NCBI GenBank assembly: GCA_963751695.1
Contig: CAVVVP010000001.1
Span: 124,001 to 188,000 of the forward strand
Reading direction: 5' to 3'
Length of the DNA stretch: 64,000 nt
Origin: SZUA-22 sp963751695
Lineage (GTDB): Bacteria; Bacteroidota; Ignavibacteria; Ignavibacteriales; Melioribacteraceae
The position numbers and the translations under genes are program-made. Under the pieces are notes generated by a model. The model saw nothing but the letters and a program-made list of their open reading frames with translations. It made no database searches and was not told the origin of the DNA. Positions 18,485 through 27,159 of the stretch are shown here, piece by piece; position 1 is the stretch's first letter, and every line of letters begins with the position of its first letter.

Positions 18485-18670
18485 TTTGGTAGTATAGTTA
18501 AAAGTTAAGATTTATGTCGTTCTAGGATGAATCCAATGACCCACACCGATCTATGCAATGGCTAGGATGAGAAGTTAGATGTTCTTCTCTTCCGACTTTG
18601 CTTCAGAGAGTGAGTTTCTCACTCTTGAGCATCCTTTTGGGAAGCACTTAGTTGTGCTTCCCTTTTTTTT
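18485..18670 (+). ncRNA. candidate small RNA or terminated leader
   Basis: Three stem-loops follow one another on the plus strand: 18569-18574 with 18584-18589, 18607-18614 with 18618-18625 (exact 8-bp stem, 3-base loop), and a terminator at 18639-18662 with a run of eight U. No plus-strand gene lies upstream (the neighbour is the divergent cus cluster), so the terminator must end a transcript that starts in this gap. It could be a free small RNA or an attenuated leader of the barrel gene 150 bases on. The 5' end is a guess. It is not a tRNA, tmRNA or SRP RNA by motif. Confidence 0.35.
18639..18670 (+). terminator. strong intrinsic terminator with no gene before it
   Basis: GGGAAGCAC (18639-18647) pairs exactly with GTGCTTCCC (18654-18662) around a 6-base loop, followed by eight T. 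Textbook intrinsic terminator on the plus strand. Confidence 0.9.
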
Positions 18671-18821
18671 ATTTTACCTCATTAAAACCATTAGTCCTCC
18701 AATTTGTCAAAAAAGCGTTGATTAAAACAGAAATTAATTTATAAAATACCTCTTGTGTTATTAAGAATAATTTAATTTATTTAGATCCTAAAATTTTAAC
18801 AACTAACTAAAAGAGGTCGAT

Positions 18822-19409
18822 ATGAAAAAAACAACAGTTATACTGATAGTCTTATTTGCGCTTTTATCTCTCAACAGTTTATTATTTGGTCAAATAGAAA
18901 TTAAACCAGCAATAGGAATTAACTTTACTGGCTTCTCTGAAGACCCAACAAACGCATCTACATCTGCACAAGCAGGATGGCAGATTGGAGCAACAGTTTC
19001 TGGTGGTGAAAAGTTTTACGGAGAAGGGGGAGTGTTTTGGGTTCATAAGAGCAATACGATAACGGAAACCACTACCGAAATAGATTTTGATGCTAAACTT
19101 TCTGGTGTTCGTATACCTCTTATGATAGGTTATCACCTATTAGGTAAAGAAAAAGATATTTTTGGTCTACGTGCTTTTGGCGGAGGTTCTGCATACTTTC
19201 TTAGCTCTGTTACTTTAAGTGATTTTAGCACTGACGATTTCAAGACTGCTCAATATGGTGTGTTTTTAGGTTTAGGTGCGGACATTTCACTATTTTTTGT
19301 TGATGTAAAATACGAATGGTCATTAACTGATGTAACAAGTGTTACAGATTTTAACCTTGGTAAAGCTCGTTCATTATATATCAATGCTGGTGTAAGAATT
19401 AGCATATAA
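18822..19409 (+). CDS. small outer-membrane beta-barrel protein (porin-like)
   Basis: 195 residues. Signal peptide at residues 1-24 ending LLFGQ. The mature part is a chain of eight or so amphipathic strands (IEIKPAIGINFTG, GVFLGLGADISLFFVDVKYEW) ending in NAGVRISI, as in OmpX/OmpW-like or PorT-like barrels. A purine-rich AAAGAGG element lies before the ATG. It is a single-gene unit bounded by a terminator on each side. Ligand or role unknown. Confidence 0.7.
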   Translation: MKKTTVILIVLFALLSLNSLLFGQIEIKPAIGINFTGFSEDPTNASTSAQAGWQIGATVSGGEKFYGEGGVFWVHKSNTITETTTEIDFDAKLSGVRIPLMIGYHLLGKEKDIFGLRAFGGGSAYFLSSVTLSDFSTDDFKTAQYGVFLGLGADISLFFVDVKYEWSLTDVTSVTDFNLGKARSLYINAGVRISI

Positions 19410-19500
19410 ATTGTGATTCAACTCACAACTTTCGATTGTTGAATGGCTTATATTGTTAATGTATAGACTGAACCCCTATACAAATATAGATTTTACTGAT

Positions 19501-19538
19501 AGGTGAGAAGAACTTGGCTGGGACTTCTCACCTTTTTT
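19501..19538 (+). terminator. intrinsic terminator after the small barrel gene
   Basis: AGGTGAGAAG (19501-19510) pairs exactly with 19524-19533, followed by six T. It lies about 90 bases after the barrel gene stop. Confidence 0.88.
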
Positions 19539-19663
19539 ATTTTATATCTTCCTGGATATAATCATTGGGAATCATTAAGTTAAGAAATATATACTGGCTA
19601 ATTTGAAGATGTATTGTTCCTCATGGATATTAATATAATCTCAATTCAATGCGAGGTGTTATT

Positions 19664-20851
19664 TTGAAGTTAAATAAATCTCTTGTTTTAGCAATCTCGC
19701 TTACGCTACTTTTCTTTTATTCTTGTAATACTACAGACAGCCCAACAGAATATCCCCCTAAGGTATTCAATTATTCTTACCGAGTACCTCCAAATGCTTA
19801 TGATGGCTGGATAACCACATCCTTGTCAGATGTTGGATTGAAAATGGATAACATTTCACAAATGATGGATGATATTGATGAACTGCCTTACCATCAGCTA
19901 AATGGAATTTTAATTTTAAAAAATAGCAAGCTGGTCTTTGAAGAATACTTTGGGGGAACAAGATTTAATTTTGATGATGTATATGCTGAAGGTGATAGTA
20001 TTCTTTACACACAAAATACTGAACACTATCTTGCCTCTGTTTCTAAAAGTGTGACATCCTTATTAGTAGGAATAGCTCTCGACGAAGGATTAATTAATTC
20101 AACGGATGATTATATATCAGATTATTTCCAGCCAGTTTATCCGAATATTTTCATAGAGGGAAAAGAAAACATTAAGCTACAACATTTACTATCTATGTCT
20201 TCTGGTTTACCTTGGGATGAATCTTCACCATATAACTCTAGTCAAAATGATGTTCGCAAACTATTTAACGCAAGTGATCCAATCTATTTCGTTCTATCAA
20301 AATCTTTGGAAGCTGAACCTGGTACGTTTTTCAAATACAATAGTGGTGGAACAAATGTAGCTGCTGATATGATAAGACTAACCTTTGGTTCTACAGTAAG
20401 AACATTTGCACGATTGAAGTTGTTTGAACCCTTAGGGATTAAGCAATACAGATGGGAAGCAATAAGCGGAGTTTACCTTTTCGCTTCTGGAGGTTTATTC
20501 CTAAAACCAAGGGACCTTGCAAAAATTGGACAATTAATGCTGAACAAGGGAAAATGGAATGGTAATCAGATAGTATCAGAAGCATGGGTAAACAGCTCGG
20601 TCGAAAATAGAATAAATCCGCAGTGGGAAGGTTTTGCTAATGGATATGGATACCAATGGTGGTTGGATGATTATAATGTGAGCGGGAAATTATATCATTG
20701 CTATTTTGCGGCTGGATGGGGCGAACAGATGATGTATATATTTCCTTCTGAGAATATGATTGTAATATTTCTTGGTCAATATTATACCGTCGGTCCTAGC
20801 ATGCCCACAAGCCAATTTTTAACGGATTATATCTTAAAAGCACTAGATTAA
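19664..20851 (+). CDS. serine hydrolase, beta-lactamase/esterase (class C) family lipoprotein
   Basis: About 395 residues. I place the start at the TTG at 19664, which has GAGG seven bases before it; an ATG five codons upstream has no such element. A signal sequence runs into FFYSC, a likely lipidation Cys. The penicillin-binding-protein-like fold is shown by the nucleophile motif SVSK (about residue 125-128), the YNS triad motif (about 225) and a C-terminal FAAGWGEQ in place of the KTG box. Members are esterases, amidases or D-aminopeptidases acting in the periplasm; true beta-lactamase activity is unlikely to be the main role. Stands alone on the plus strand. Confidence 0.82.
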   Translation: MKLNKSLVLAISLTLLFFYSCNTTDSPTEYPPKVFNYSYRVPPNAYDGWITTSLSDVGLKMDNISQMMDDIDELPYHQLNGILILKNSKLVFEEYFGGTRFNFDDVYAEGDSILYTQNTEHYLASVSKSVTSLLVGIALDEGLINSTDDYISDYFQPVYPNIFIEGKENIKLQHLLSMSSGLPWDESSPYNSSQNDVRKLFNASDPIYFVLSKSLEAEPGTFFKYNSGGTNVAADMIRLTFGSTVRTFARLKLFEPLGIKQYRWEAISGVYLFASGGLFLKPRDLAKIGQLMLNKGKWNGNQIVSEAWVNSSVENRINPQWEGFANGYGYQWWLDDYNVSGKLYHCYFAAGWGEQMMYIFPSENMIVIFLGQYYTVGPSMPTSQFLTDYILKALD

Positions 20852-20964
20852 CCGAATCCATTTCTTTGTTTCACATGTGCATACTTTGTTTTTAAGTCAA
20901 TTATTTTATTATTTTTCTTTTAGCTCCTTTCAATCCTAGTAATATAATTTTCTCTATTTATATT

Positions 20965-22053
20965 TTATTTCATTAAAACCATCTTCTTAGTGTCTATAAA
21001 ACCATCAGCTTGTATTCTGTAAAAGTAAATTCCGCTTGTTAAATGTGATGCATTAAAATCTACTTCATAGTTACCTTGAGATTGTTCTTTATTCACAAGA
21101 ACATCCACTTCTCTTCCCAGTACATCAAAGACTTTTAGTGAAATAAAAGATGTTGTTGGAATTGCATAACTAATCTTGGTTGAAGGATTATAGGGATTTG
21201 GATAATTATGACCCAATTCAAAACTTGTTGGATTATATTTTATCCCAACATTTGTAGTATTATCAAACTCTGAACAACTAAGAGATATTACTTTCACTGG
21301 GGAGAGATTCTCACTTATATCTAAGTTATAACTTGGGCCAGAGATTTCTTTGATCACATAATTTTCTTCATTTAATATTGGTGATCTTAGATACATTAGA
21401 AAATCCCTCTTATATCGATGGCTCCAATAATGCATTGGAATGAATCTTTTAGGTTTAAGTAAACTAATAAATTTTTCGGCTTCTGGAATAAATTGCTCTG
21501 TTCCTTCGATCGTCATAAAAAGCATATCTAGCGAATCCGGAATAATTTCTAAAATTCTATTCTTTACATCCTCATCATCAATTGCCATTACTTGTGCTTG
21601 GGCATCTCCTAGATGACAGAGAGTTAATCCTTTATACTCAAATATGTAGGTGGAGTTAGATTCTATTGTAGAACTTGACTCACAAGTTCTAACTGGTTTA
21701 ATACTAATTCCTTCAATCTCAAGAGAATCATATCCAGTTAAAATATGAGAAACCCCAAATGGAATTCTATTCGAATCATAATGATCTGGATGAAAATGAG
21801 AGTAGGTCATCACATCTGGAACAAGATCTCCAATCGAGTGAATGGGGCTGTCCCACCCGCTATCAACCCAGATATTGTAATGACCGTAGTCTGTAACTAG
21901 ATTAATCCCATTATCGAATTGAATTACAAAAGCTGAGTGACCTAAGTAATGAATTTTAATTGTTGGTTCATCATCATTAGTAGCACATAATAACCCGTAG
22001 TAAAAGAACAGAATAAACAAAATTAAGTGAATCTTAATTTTACTTTGTTTCAT
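20965..22053 (-). CDS. secreted MBL-fold metallo-hydrolase with T9SS sorting domain
   Basis: 362 residues. Signal peptide at residues 5-24. The metallo-beta-lactamase domain spans about residues 32-230 with the HFHPDH zinc motif at 86-91, LCHLGD near 150 and MHYWSH near 200, resembling UlaG-like hydrolases. The last 85 residues are a type A T9SS sorting domain (NYPNPYNPSTKI, KVFDVLGREV, SGIYFYRI, KKMVLMK). The domain sends the protein through the type IX system to the cell surface or medium. A strong AAGGAGG precedes the ATG. Substrate unknown. Confidence 0.88.
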   Translation of the reverse strand: MKQSKIKIHLILFILFFYYGLLCATNDDEPTIKIHYLGHSAFVIQFDNGINLVTDYGHYNIWVDSGWDSPIHSIGDLVPDVMTYSHFHPDHYDSNRIPFGVSHILTGYDSLEIEGISIKPVRTCESSSTIESNSTYIFEYKGLTLCHLGDAQAQVMAIDDEDVKNRILEIIPDSLDMLFMTIEGTEQFIPEAEKFISLLKPKRFIPMHYWSHRYKRDFLMYLRSPILNEENYVIKEISGPSYNLDISENLSPVKVISLSCSEFDNTTNVGIKYNPTSFELGHNYPNPYNPSTKISYAIPTTSFISLKVFDVLGREVDVLVNKEQSQGNYEVDFNASHLTSGIYFYRIQADGFIDTKKMVLMK

Positions 22054-22504
22054 TATTGCCTCCTTAATAATTTCATATTTCTAATGAAGTATTCTAATAA
22101 TGGAATTTCTTTTCATAAAATAAATGGCTATTCGACATGCGGGTGTATAATTCGATGAATGGGATGTTGCTTATGTAAAATTATTTTAGATTTAATTGGT
22201 GACCTACCCCAAATGCCGTTCCAATGATTAAGTTAGCCTTACTCCTAAAATGTATTCTGATAATTGAACAGGATGTTTGCTTTATTTTGGAGCTTCTCTG
22301 TTTTCATTATTTACTCTCAAGTGAATAGGTAAGATTGACCGATTTTATATCAATTTATTCATAATATCTTATAGAAAGGGTTGAAATTTAGCTTCAGCAC
22401 TATTTCTTAGCTAAAATTGATTGGCATAGTACTTGTCCAAATATTCATTATCCCTTAAAAAGATAATAAAAACATTAAAATTCAGTTTTTTTTACAAGAG
22501 GATC
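22054..22504. other. 451-base intergenic region between divergent genes
   Basis: Holds the start region of the metallo-hydrolase gene (minus) and the promoter and leader of the lipoprotein gene (plus). Apart from the -24/-12 element listed separately I see no gene, RNA or clear repeat in it. Confidence 0.5.
22422..22437 (+). promoter_or_regulatory. probable sigma-54 (-24/-12) promoter
   Basis: TGGCATAGTACTTGTC matches the consensus TGGCAYRNNNNTTGCW at every fixed position except the last two. GG and TTG spacing is exact. Transcription would start near 22448, leaving a leader of about 57 bases to the ATG at 22505. Sigma-54 promoters need an enhancer-binding activator; none is encoded nearby. 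Confidence 0.6.
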
Positions 22505-24553
22505 ATGAATATTTCAAGATATACTAAAATCATAATTTTTACTATGACATTAGTTTTGCTAACCAACTGTATTGATCCTCCAAATGATTTCGTTGCACCA
22601 ACTTATGATGTTGGTCTAAATTTTCCAGTGATGGATTCAATTTTAACTCTTTCAGATTTTACAGAAGCTGATAGTAATTTTGTTGCTTCATCAGATCCAG
22701 ACAAACTCGGATTACTTTACTATAAAATTTCAAATGAGATTATACCAATCAAATTAGATGATAAGCTAGAAATGGAATCCATTGAAGCCTCATCAAGTAC
22801 GACAATTGGTTCAATAAGAATTGAAGATACACCATACATAGAAGCAAATATTGGCATTTCTGAATTAGCTCCGATTTCGGAAGGCTCAGATGTGATATTT
22901 CTTCCGATGTCTTCACAATTTGAAGCTGATTTTGAAGAGATCGATGATTTTACTTCAGCTGATTTTGAGTCTGGGAATATGGAACTTACAGTATCCAATA
23001 ATCTTCCAGTACCAATTGTATTAGAAAATATTTCTATAATGAATTCGGATGACCATTCTGTAATAGGACAATTTCCTTCATCAACTCAATTGTCAATTCC
23101 ACCTTTTGATAGTGCCAAAGTTGAGCTCCCCCTTGATAATAAACAAGTTAGAAGTCAGTTAAAAGTCTCTGGAGATGTTTCTACCAATGGTAGTAATGGT
23201 GAGATTATTTCGGTTCCTATAGGTGCTGGTATAAAATCCACGCTAAGATTTACAGACTTTATACTAGATAGAGTAACCGCAATATTGCCTGAGCAAGATG
23301 AGCTTCAAATGGACAGTTCTTTGGTGATAAATGATTCAACAAAAGTAGAGACTGCTATATTTGAGGATGGACGAATTTTATTCTTCATAAGTAACTTTAT
23401 AGATCTAGATATAAATGTTTGCTTACAGTTTGATGAATTAATGATGTCAGATGGAACTCCGTACAACGAGACTTTTACTATCTCAAGAAGTTCTCAAAAT
23501 CAAGTTTTTGAAGTAACATCTCTTAAAGGTTGGCAAATTAGGAGCAATAATTCTCGTGAATTGCTTGAGGAATTGTCATACTCAATTAAAGTAAATTCTG
23601 AAGCAACAGAAGATGAAAGAACAATAACTCAAGATGATAGTATTAATGTTCAGTTTTTGCTTGAAGATGCGGTTCTTTCCTATGCTAGAGGATTGATAAA
23701 ACCGACACCTTTTGAAATTGAAGCATCAGAATTAGCGATTGATCTTGGTGAAATGGAAAACAAACTTTCCTTTGACAGCCTATTTCTTAATACACCAAAT
23801 TTGAATTTAGTAATAAACTCTTCAATTAATTTTGATGTATTACTAAATGGAAAAATCATTGGAATATCAGATAAAATTACAAAAGAATTACCTATAATTT
23901 TGGAATTGCCCTCGCTCGTGAACGCTAACTTTGACTTAGTGGATCAGGGTATTAGTGAGTTCATTAATAGTTTCACGATTGCAGGGGCAATTCCGACGAA
24001 ATTTATTTTTTCGGGCACTGGAATAGTAAACCCACACTACACTATTGGAAGTGTTTCTAGCTCAGATTCCGTTTACGGTTCATCTAATTTTGAATTTCCA
24101 TTTGATTTTGGAATCGCTGGTGGATTCTATATTGATACATTAGATGTTAATCTAAACCTTACTGAAGATGAAATTGAATCAATAAATTCTATTCTTCTTA
24201 CATTTGAAACTGATAACAAAATTCCAGTAAATTTAATAATGAATGGTGAAATATTAGATAATTATGGAAACCAGTTGACCAAAATTCCTCCGTCTTATAA
24301 TATGCAGGAGTACTTATATATAGAATCACCTCAAGTAAATGAGAATGGGGAAGTTATTTCTTCACAACTTTCTACCCAAAAAATTGAACTGCGCTCTTCT
24401 GAAGCAAAAGAGTTTGCGAGAAATCCAAACCTGGTTCTTTCAATGATGTTCGATACTCCCCCACTTAGTTCAATAGAAAATGTAAAGTTTAAAACATCTG
24501 ACAATATATATTTTAAGATTTATGGAAGTGTTGATTACAGAGTAAACAGATGA
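22505..24553 (+). CDS. large lipoprotein of unknown function
   Basis: 682 residues from the ATG at 22505, which has an AGAGGA element before it; an upstream in-frame TTG would overlap the promoter. Lipobox LTNC with Cys at residue 22. The mature protein is rich in acidic residues and beta-strand patterns, with several stretches built alike (for example LPVPIVLENISIMN and IPVNLIMNGEIL), suggesting repeated Ig-like domains, but I recognise no family. The stop overlaps the next gene's ATG by four bases, so the two proteins are coupled. I infer an outer-membrane lipoprotein that works with the barrel encoded next. Confidence 0.65.
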   Translation: MNISRYTKIIIFTMTLVLLTNCIDPPNDFVAPTYDVGLNFPVMDSILTLSDFTEADSNFVASSDPDKLGLLYYKISNEIIPIKLDDKLEMESIEASSSTTIGSIRIEDTPYIEANIGISELAPISEGSDVIFLPMSSQFEADFEEIDDFTSADFESGNMELTVSNNLPVPIVLENISIMNSDDHSVIGQFPSSTQLSIPPFDSAKVELPLDNKQVRSQLKVSGDVSTNGSNGEIISVPIGAGIKSTLRFTDFILDRVTAILPEQDELQMDSSLVINDSTKVETAIFEDGRILFFISNFIDLDINVCLQFDELMMSDGTPYNETFTISRSSQNQVFEVTSLKGWQIRSNNSRELLEELSYSIKVNSEATEDERTITQDDSINVQFLLEDAVLSYARGLIKPTPFEIEASELAIDLGEMENKLSFDSLFLNTPNLNLVINSSINFDVLLNGKIIGISDKITKELPIILELPSLVNANFDLVDQGISEFINSFTIAGAIPTKFIFSGTGIVNPHYTIGSVSSSDSVYGSSNFEFPFDFGIAGGFYIDTLDVNLNLTEDEIESINSILLTFETDNKIPVNLIMNGEILDNYGNQLTKIPPSYNMQEYLYIESPQVNENGEVISSQLSTQKIELRSSEAKEFARNPNLVLSMMFDTPPLSSIENVKFKTSDNIYFKIYGSVDYRVNR

Positions 24554-25983
24554 TGAATTTTAAAAATATAAATATCATTCTCATTCTATCATCTTTTTGT
24601 GTGTTTGCTCAAAATGGAGGATCATTAAGTTATCCAGATGCGAGATCAGTTGCAATGGGAAGTCAGTATGCTGTTACATCGGTTGGTGTTTATTCTGTTT
24701 CTGGAAATCCGGCAAATCTAGCTTTATCAAATAATAAAATTGAGATTTCTTCAGTTATTCCAATCCCTAATTTTAGTGGTTCAACTGGATCAGATTTTTT
24801 AAGTGTGTCAGATTTTAATTACTACTTCGGTGGTGTCTCCGGTGAAAATGGCTCTATAGTTGGAAGGTTTCTGAATACGGAAGATAAAGATAATCTATTG
24901 AGTTCACTTAGCAACGGAAATGAGATTCGCAGCAGCGGAATGATCAATCTAATTGGTGTCACATTTAATCCCGGAGCAGAGATTGGCTCATTTGGATTTT
25001 CGGTTAACGATGTTTTCGGACAGAAGACAGGTGTTCCTACTGAAATTGCTGAATTAGCTCTATACGGTAATGAAGTTGGGAAAGCTTATACGTTCGATGG
25101 ATTTATCCTCTCCTCATCTTACTTAAGAGAATATGATCTTTCATATGCTAGAGATTTTTCGAGTTTATTACCAAAAGTTTTTTCAAAATTTACCGCCGGA
25201 ATAACATTAAAATATATTCAAGGTTATGCATATTCTGAGGTTGAAGTAGCCGAGACGAGAATTTTCACCAATGAAGACCATTCTATATCAGTAAAGAACA
25301 ATATGAAATTGAATATTGCCGCTTCTCCAGATCTTGGAATTGAATGGGATTTTATGGACAATCAGAGAAATTCAAATGTTGGTATGTTCCCTACTCCGGC
25401 CGGAAATGGGTGGGGTGTCAATCTTGGTTTTGCAGCGGAGTTAGATGATATTTGGACTTTTGGATTGAGTATTACAGATATAGGATCAGTTATTTGGAAT
25501 CGTGAAACTGTAGCTTATGGTGCAAATGGGGATGTTTTGATAACGGACATTACTGATTCAGAGCTGCTTGATACATTAACTAGCATAGTTGAACCATCGG
25601 GATCATACTCTAATGGTTTTACTAGCGGACTTCCAACAACACTCCGAATGGGAGCAACTTTAAGATTAGATGAATTTGTTAAAGGTGCATTACCAGGAGA
25701 AATGACAATAGCCTTTGGATATAATCAAGGCTTCAACAATTATGCGAACAATTCTACATTCCCGCTAATCTCATTTGGATTCGAATGGAAAATTATCGAA
25801 GTTATTCCAATAAGAAGCGGCCTTGCTGTTGGTGGTGTAGATGGATTAGCTTGGAGCTTTGGTTTTGGTATCGATGCTCGAATTGTAGAATTCAACTTAG
25901 CTACTTCAAATATGAGTACAGCTTTTATTGGAAATGATTCTAAACTAGTGCATGTAGTTTTTGGATCGAAGTGGAAATTATAA
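24550..25983 (+). CDS. outer-membrane beta-barrel protein (DUF5723/PorV-like)
   Basis: 477 residues. Signal peptide residues 6-21 ending VFAQ. The N-terminus has the pattern of PorV, PorQ and DUF5723 barrels: DARSVAMGSQYAVTSVGVYSVSGNPANLAL, in which a conserved A-MG and NPA-L flank the first strand. The rest is barrel-like with a GxGxxW-type mid region and C-terminal VVFGSKWKL. Starts inside the stop of the lipoprotein gene. Probably forms an outer-membrane complex with it. The exact family is not certain. Confidence 0.65.
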   Translation: MMNFKNINIILILSSFCVFAQNGGSLSYPDARSVAMGSQYAVTSVGVYSVSGNPANLALSNNKIEISSVIPIPNFSGSTGSDFLSVSDFNYYFGGVSGENGSIVGRFLNTEDKDNLLSSLSNGNEIRSSGMINLIGVTFNPGAEIGSFGFSVNDVFGQKTGVPTEIAELALYGNEVGKAYTFDGFILSSSYLREYDLSYARDFSSLLPKVFSKFTAGITLKYIQGYAYSEVEVAETRIFTNEDHSISVKNNMKLNIAASPDLGIEWDFMDNQRNSNVGMFPTPAGNGWGVNLGFAAELDDIWTFGLSITDIGSVIWNRETVAYGANGDVLITDITDSELLDTLTSIVEPSGSYSNGFTSGLPTTLRMGATLRLDEFVKGALPGEMTIAFGYNQGFNNYANNSTFPLISFGFEWKIIEVIPIRSGLAVGGVDGLAWSFGFGIDARIVEFNLATSNMSTAFIGNDSKLVHVVFGSKWKL

Positions 25984-25989
25984 AGTTCA

Positions 25990-26748
25990 TCAAATGAACT
26001 TGACTTCAATTAAATCTTTAATAATTCCATGGTAGTATGGTAGCTTCAACTGCTCATTCAATGCTTCAATTTCGTTTTCAGTTAGATCATAATAAACGGA
26101 GCCACTGCTTTCTTCAATAAAATTCCGGAGATCGCTTTCTATTCCTAATTTTGGAAGTGAATTTTTTAATTCCGTTGTAATTAATTCATCAACCTTTTCT
26201 AAACTTGAATTAAACTCCTTAATTGTCTTTTCATCAGTTGATGCAAAAATAAAATTTACATAAGGAAAATCAATGAGATCGGCAAACTGATCTGAAAAAC
26301 TGATTCCATTATGCTTAATTAGGTAATCACTATTTTCCAAACCCGAAATCAAGTAGTTGTTATTTTCAAGATCAATTTGATTGGTATCGATTGAAAATTC
26401 CGTTTCAATCCCATATTGCTCAGAGAATAAGATCTTACTCAAGATTAAATCATTTGATGAAATGTCACCCCTAAGAAGAACCCTATTAAATTCATTTTGT
26501 TCCGGGACAAAATAAAGATAAGAGTTAGATAGTGGTCCATCAAATGCGATTCCGTATTCATTTGATACGAATAATTCTTTATGAGTAAGAAGATCACAAG
26601 AAGGTATCAGACCAATATCAGTTTTTCTCTCTACTAATTCCTTTGAGATTAAAGACGATTCCCTAATTGTAACATTCTCTTTAAGCTCATCAGGAAGAGA
26701 TAAAGCAAACAAGGTAGAATAAATATTTTGTGGAATTGTAATTTTCAT
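25990..26748 (-). CDS. MqnA/MqnD-like solute-binding-fold protein
   Basis: 252 residues, no signal peptide. The middle resembles MqnA, the chorismate dehydratase of the futalosine route to menaquinone: ERKTDIGLIPSCDLL corresponds to the D-GLIPS segment and IAFDGPLSNSYLYF to the S-DGPV--V-LF segment. The protein is shorter and more divergent than usual MqnA (about 270-290 residues), and other mqn genes are not adjacent. Alternatives are MqnD or an unrelated periplasmic-binding-fold protein kept in the cytoplasm. It sits after the ribosomal array's terminator and is convergent with the barrel gene. Confidence 0.55.
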   Translation of the reverse strand: MKITIPQNIYSTLFALSLPDELKENVTIRESSLISKELVERKTDIGLIPSCDLLTHKELFVSNEYGIAFDGPLSNSYLYFVPEQNEFNRVLLRGDISSNDLILSKILFSEQYGIETEFSIDTNQIDLENNNYLISGLENSDYLIKHNGISFSDQFADLIDFPYVNFIFASTDEKTIKEFNSSLEKVDELITTELKNSLPKLGIESDLRNFIEESSGSVYYDLTENEIEALNEQLKLPYYHGIIKDLIEVKFI

Positions 26749-26765
26749 TTTCGAGAATAATTTTT

Positions 26766-26797
26766 TTTGAAAAAAAAAGCTCCGAAAATCGGAGCTT
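26766..26797 (-). terminator. intrinsic terminator closing the rplS array
   Basis: AAGCTCCGA (26777-26785) pairs with TCGGAGCTT (26789-26797); on the minus strand the stem is followed by a long U run. Lies 11 bases after the rplS stop. Confidence 0.92.
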
Positions 26798-26808
26798 AAT
26801 TAAAAATG

Positions 26809-27156
26809 TTATCTCACATTTTTATCTTTAATTCGAGCAGCTTTACCGGAAAGTTTTCTGAGATAAAATAATTTAGCTCTTCTAACTTTTCCTTCACGAA
26901 CAACTTCAACCTTTGCAATATTTGGAGAACTGAACGGAAATATTCTTTCTACACCGACACCACTGGAAACTTTTCTAACGGTAAAGGTCTTGCTGATATC
27001 GCCACCACGGATACTAATCACATCTCCTTCAAATATCTGAATACGTTCCTTATCCCCTTCAACTACTCGCACATGCACCCGAACTCTATCTCCTGAATTG
27101 AATTCAGGATAGTCAGTTCTTATCTGCTCTTCAACTATTTCTTTTAATTTATCCAT
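26809..27156 (-). CDS. rplS: 50S ribosomal protein L19
   Basis: 115 residues, normal length. Family motifs include FNSGDRVRVHVRVVEGDKERIQ, FEGDVI, TVRKVSSGVGVERIFP and AKLFYLRKLSGKAARI. Sits at the 30S-50S interface. Last gene of the minus-strand rpsP-KH-rimM-trmD-rplS array, an order shared by most bacteria, and followed directly by a terminator. Confidence 0.98.
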   Translation of the reverse strand: MDKLKEIVEEQIRTDYPEFNSGDRVRVHVRVVEGDKERIQIFEGDVISIRGGDISKTFTVRKVSSGVGVERIFPFSSPNIAKVEVVREGKVRRAKLFYLRKLSGKAARIKDKNVR

Positions 27157-27159
27157 TGT

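Larger units (their letters stand above)
18288..18821. other. 534-base intergenic region with promoters and a candidate RNA
   Basis: No protein gene is supported here. It must hold the promoter of the cus cluster (minus) and of the small barrel gene (plus). Visible elements are a TTGCGCAA palindrome at 18419-18426, a TATAAT-like box on the minus strand at 18406-18411 without a clear -35, a 9-base direct repeat CTAGGATGA (18522-18530 and 18562-18570), and three successive stem-loops ending in a terminator (listed separately). Confidence 0.5.

Noticed and set aside
18331..18600. tRNA, tmRNA or SRP RNA in the cus/barrel intergenic region
   Set aside because: No T-loop, CCA end or conserved SRP loop was found; only hairpins and a terminator are supported.
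22433..22504. Upstream TTG start for the lipoprotein gene
   Set aside because: It overlaps the -24/-12 promoter element and would bury the signal peptide; the ATG at 22505 has a ribosome-binding site and gives a normal lipobox.
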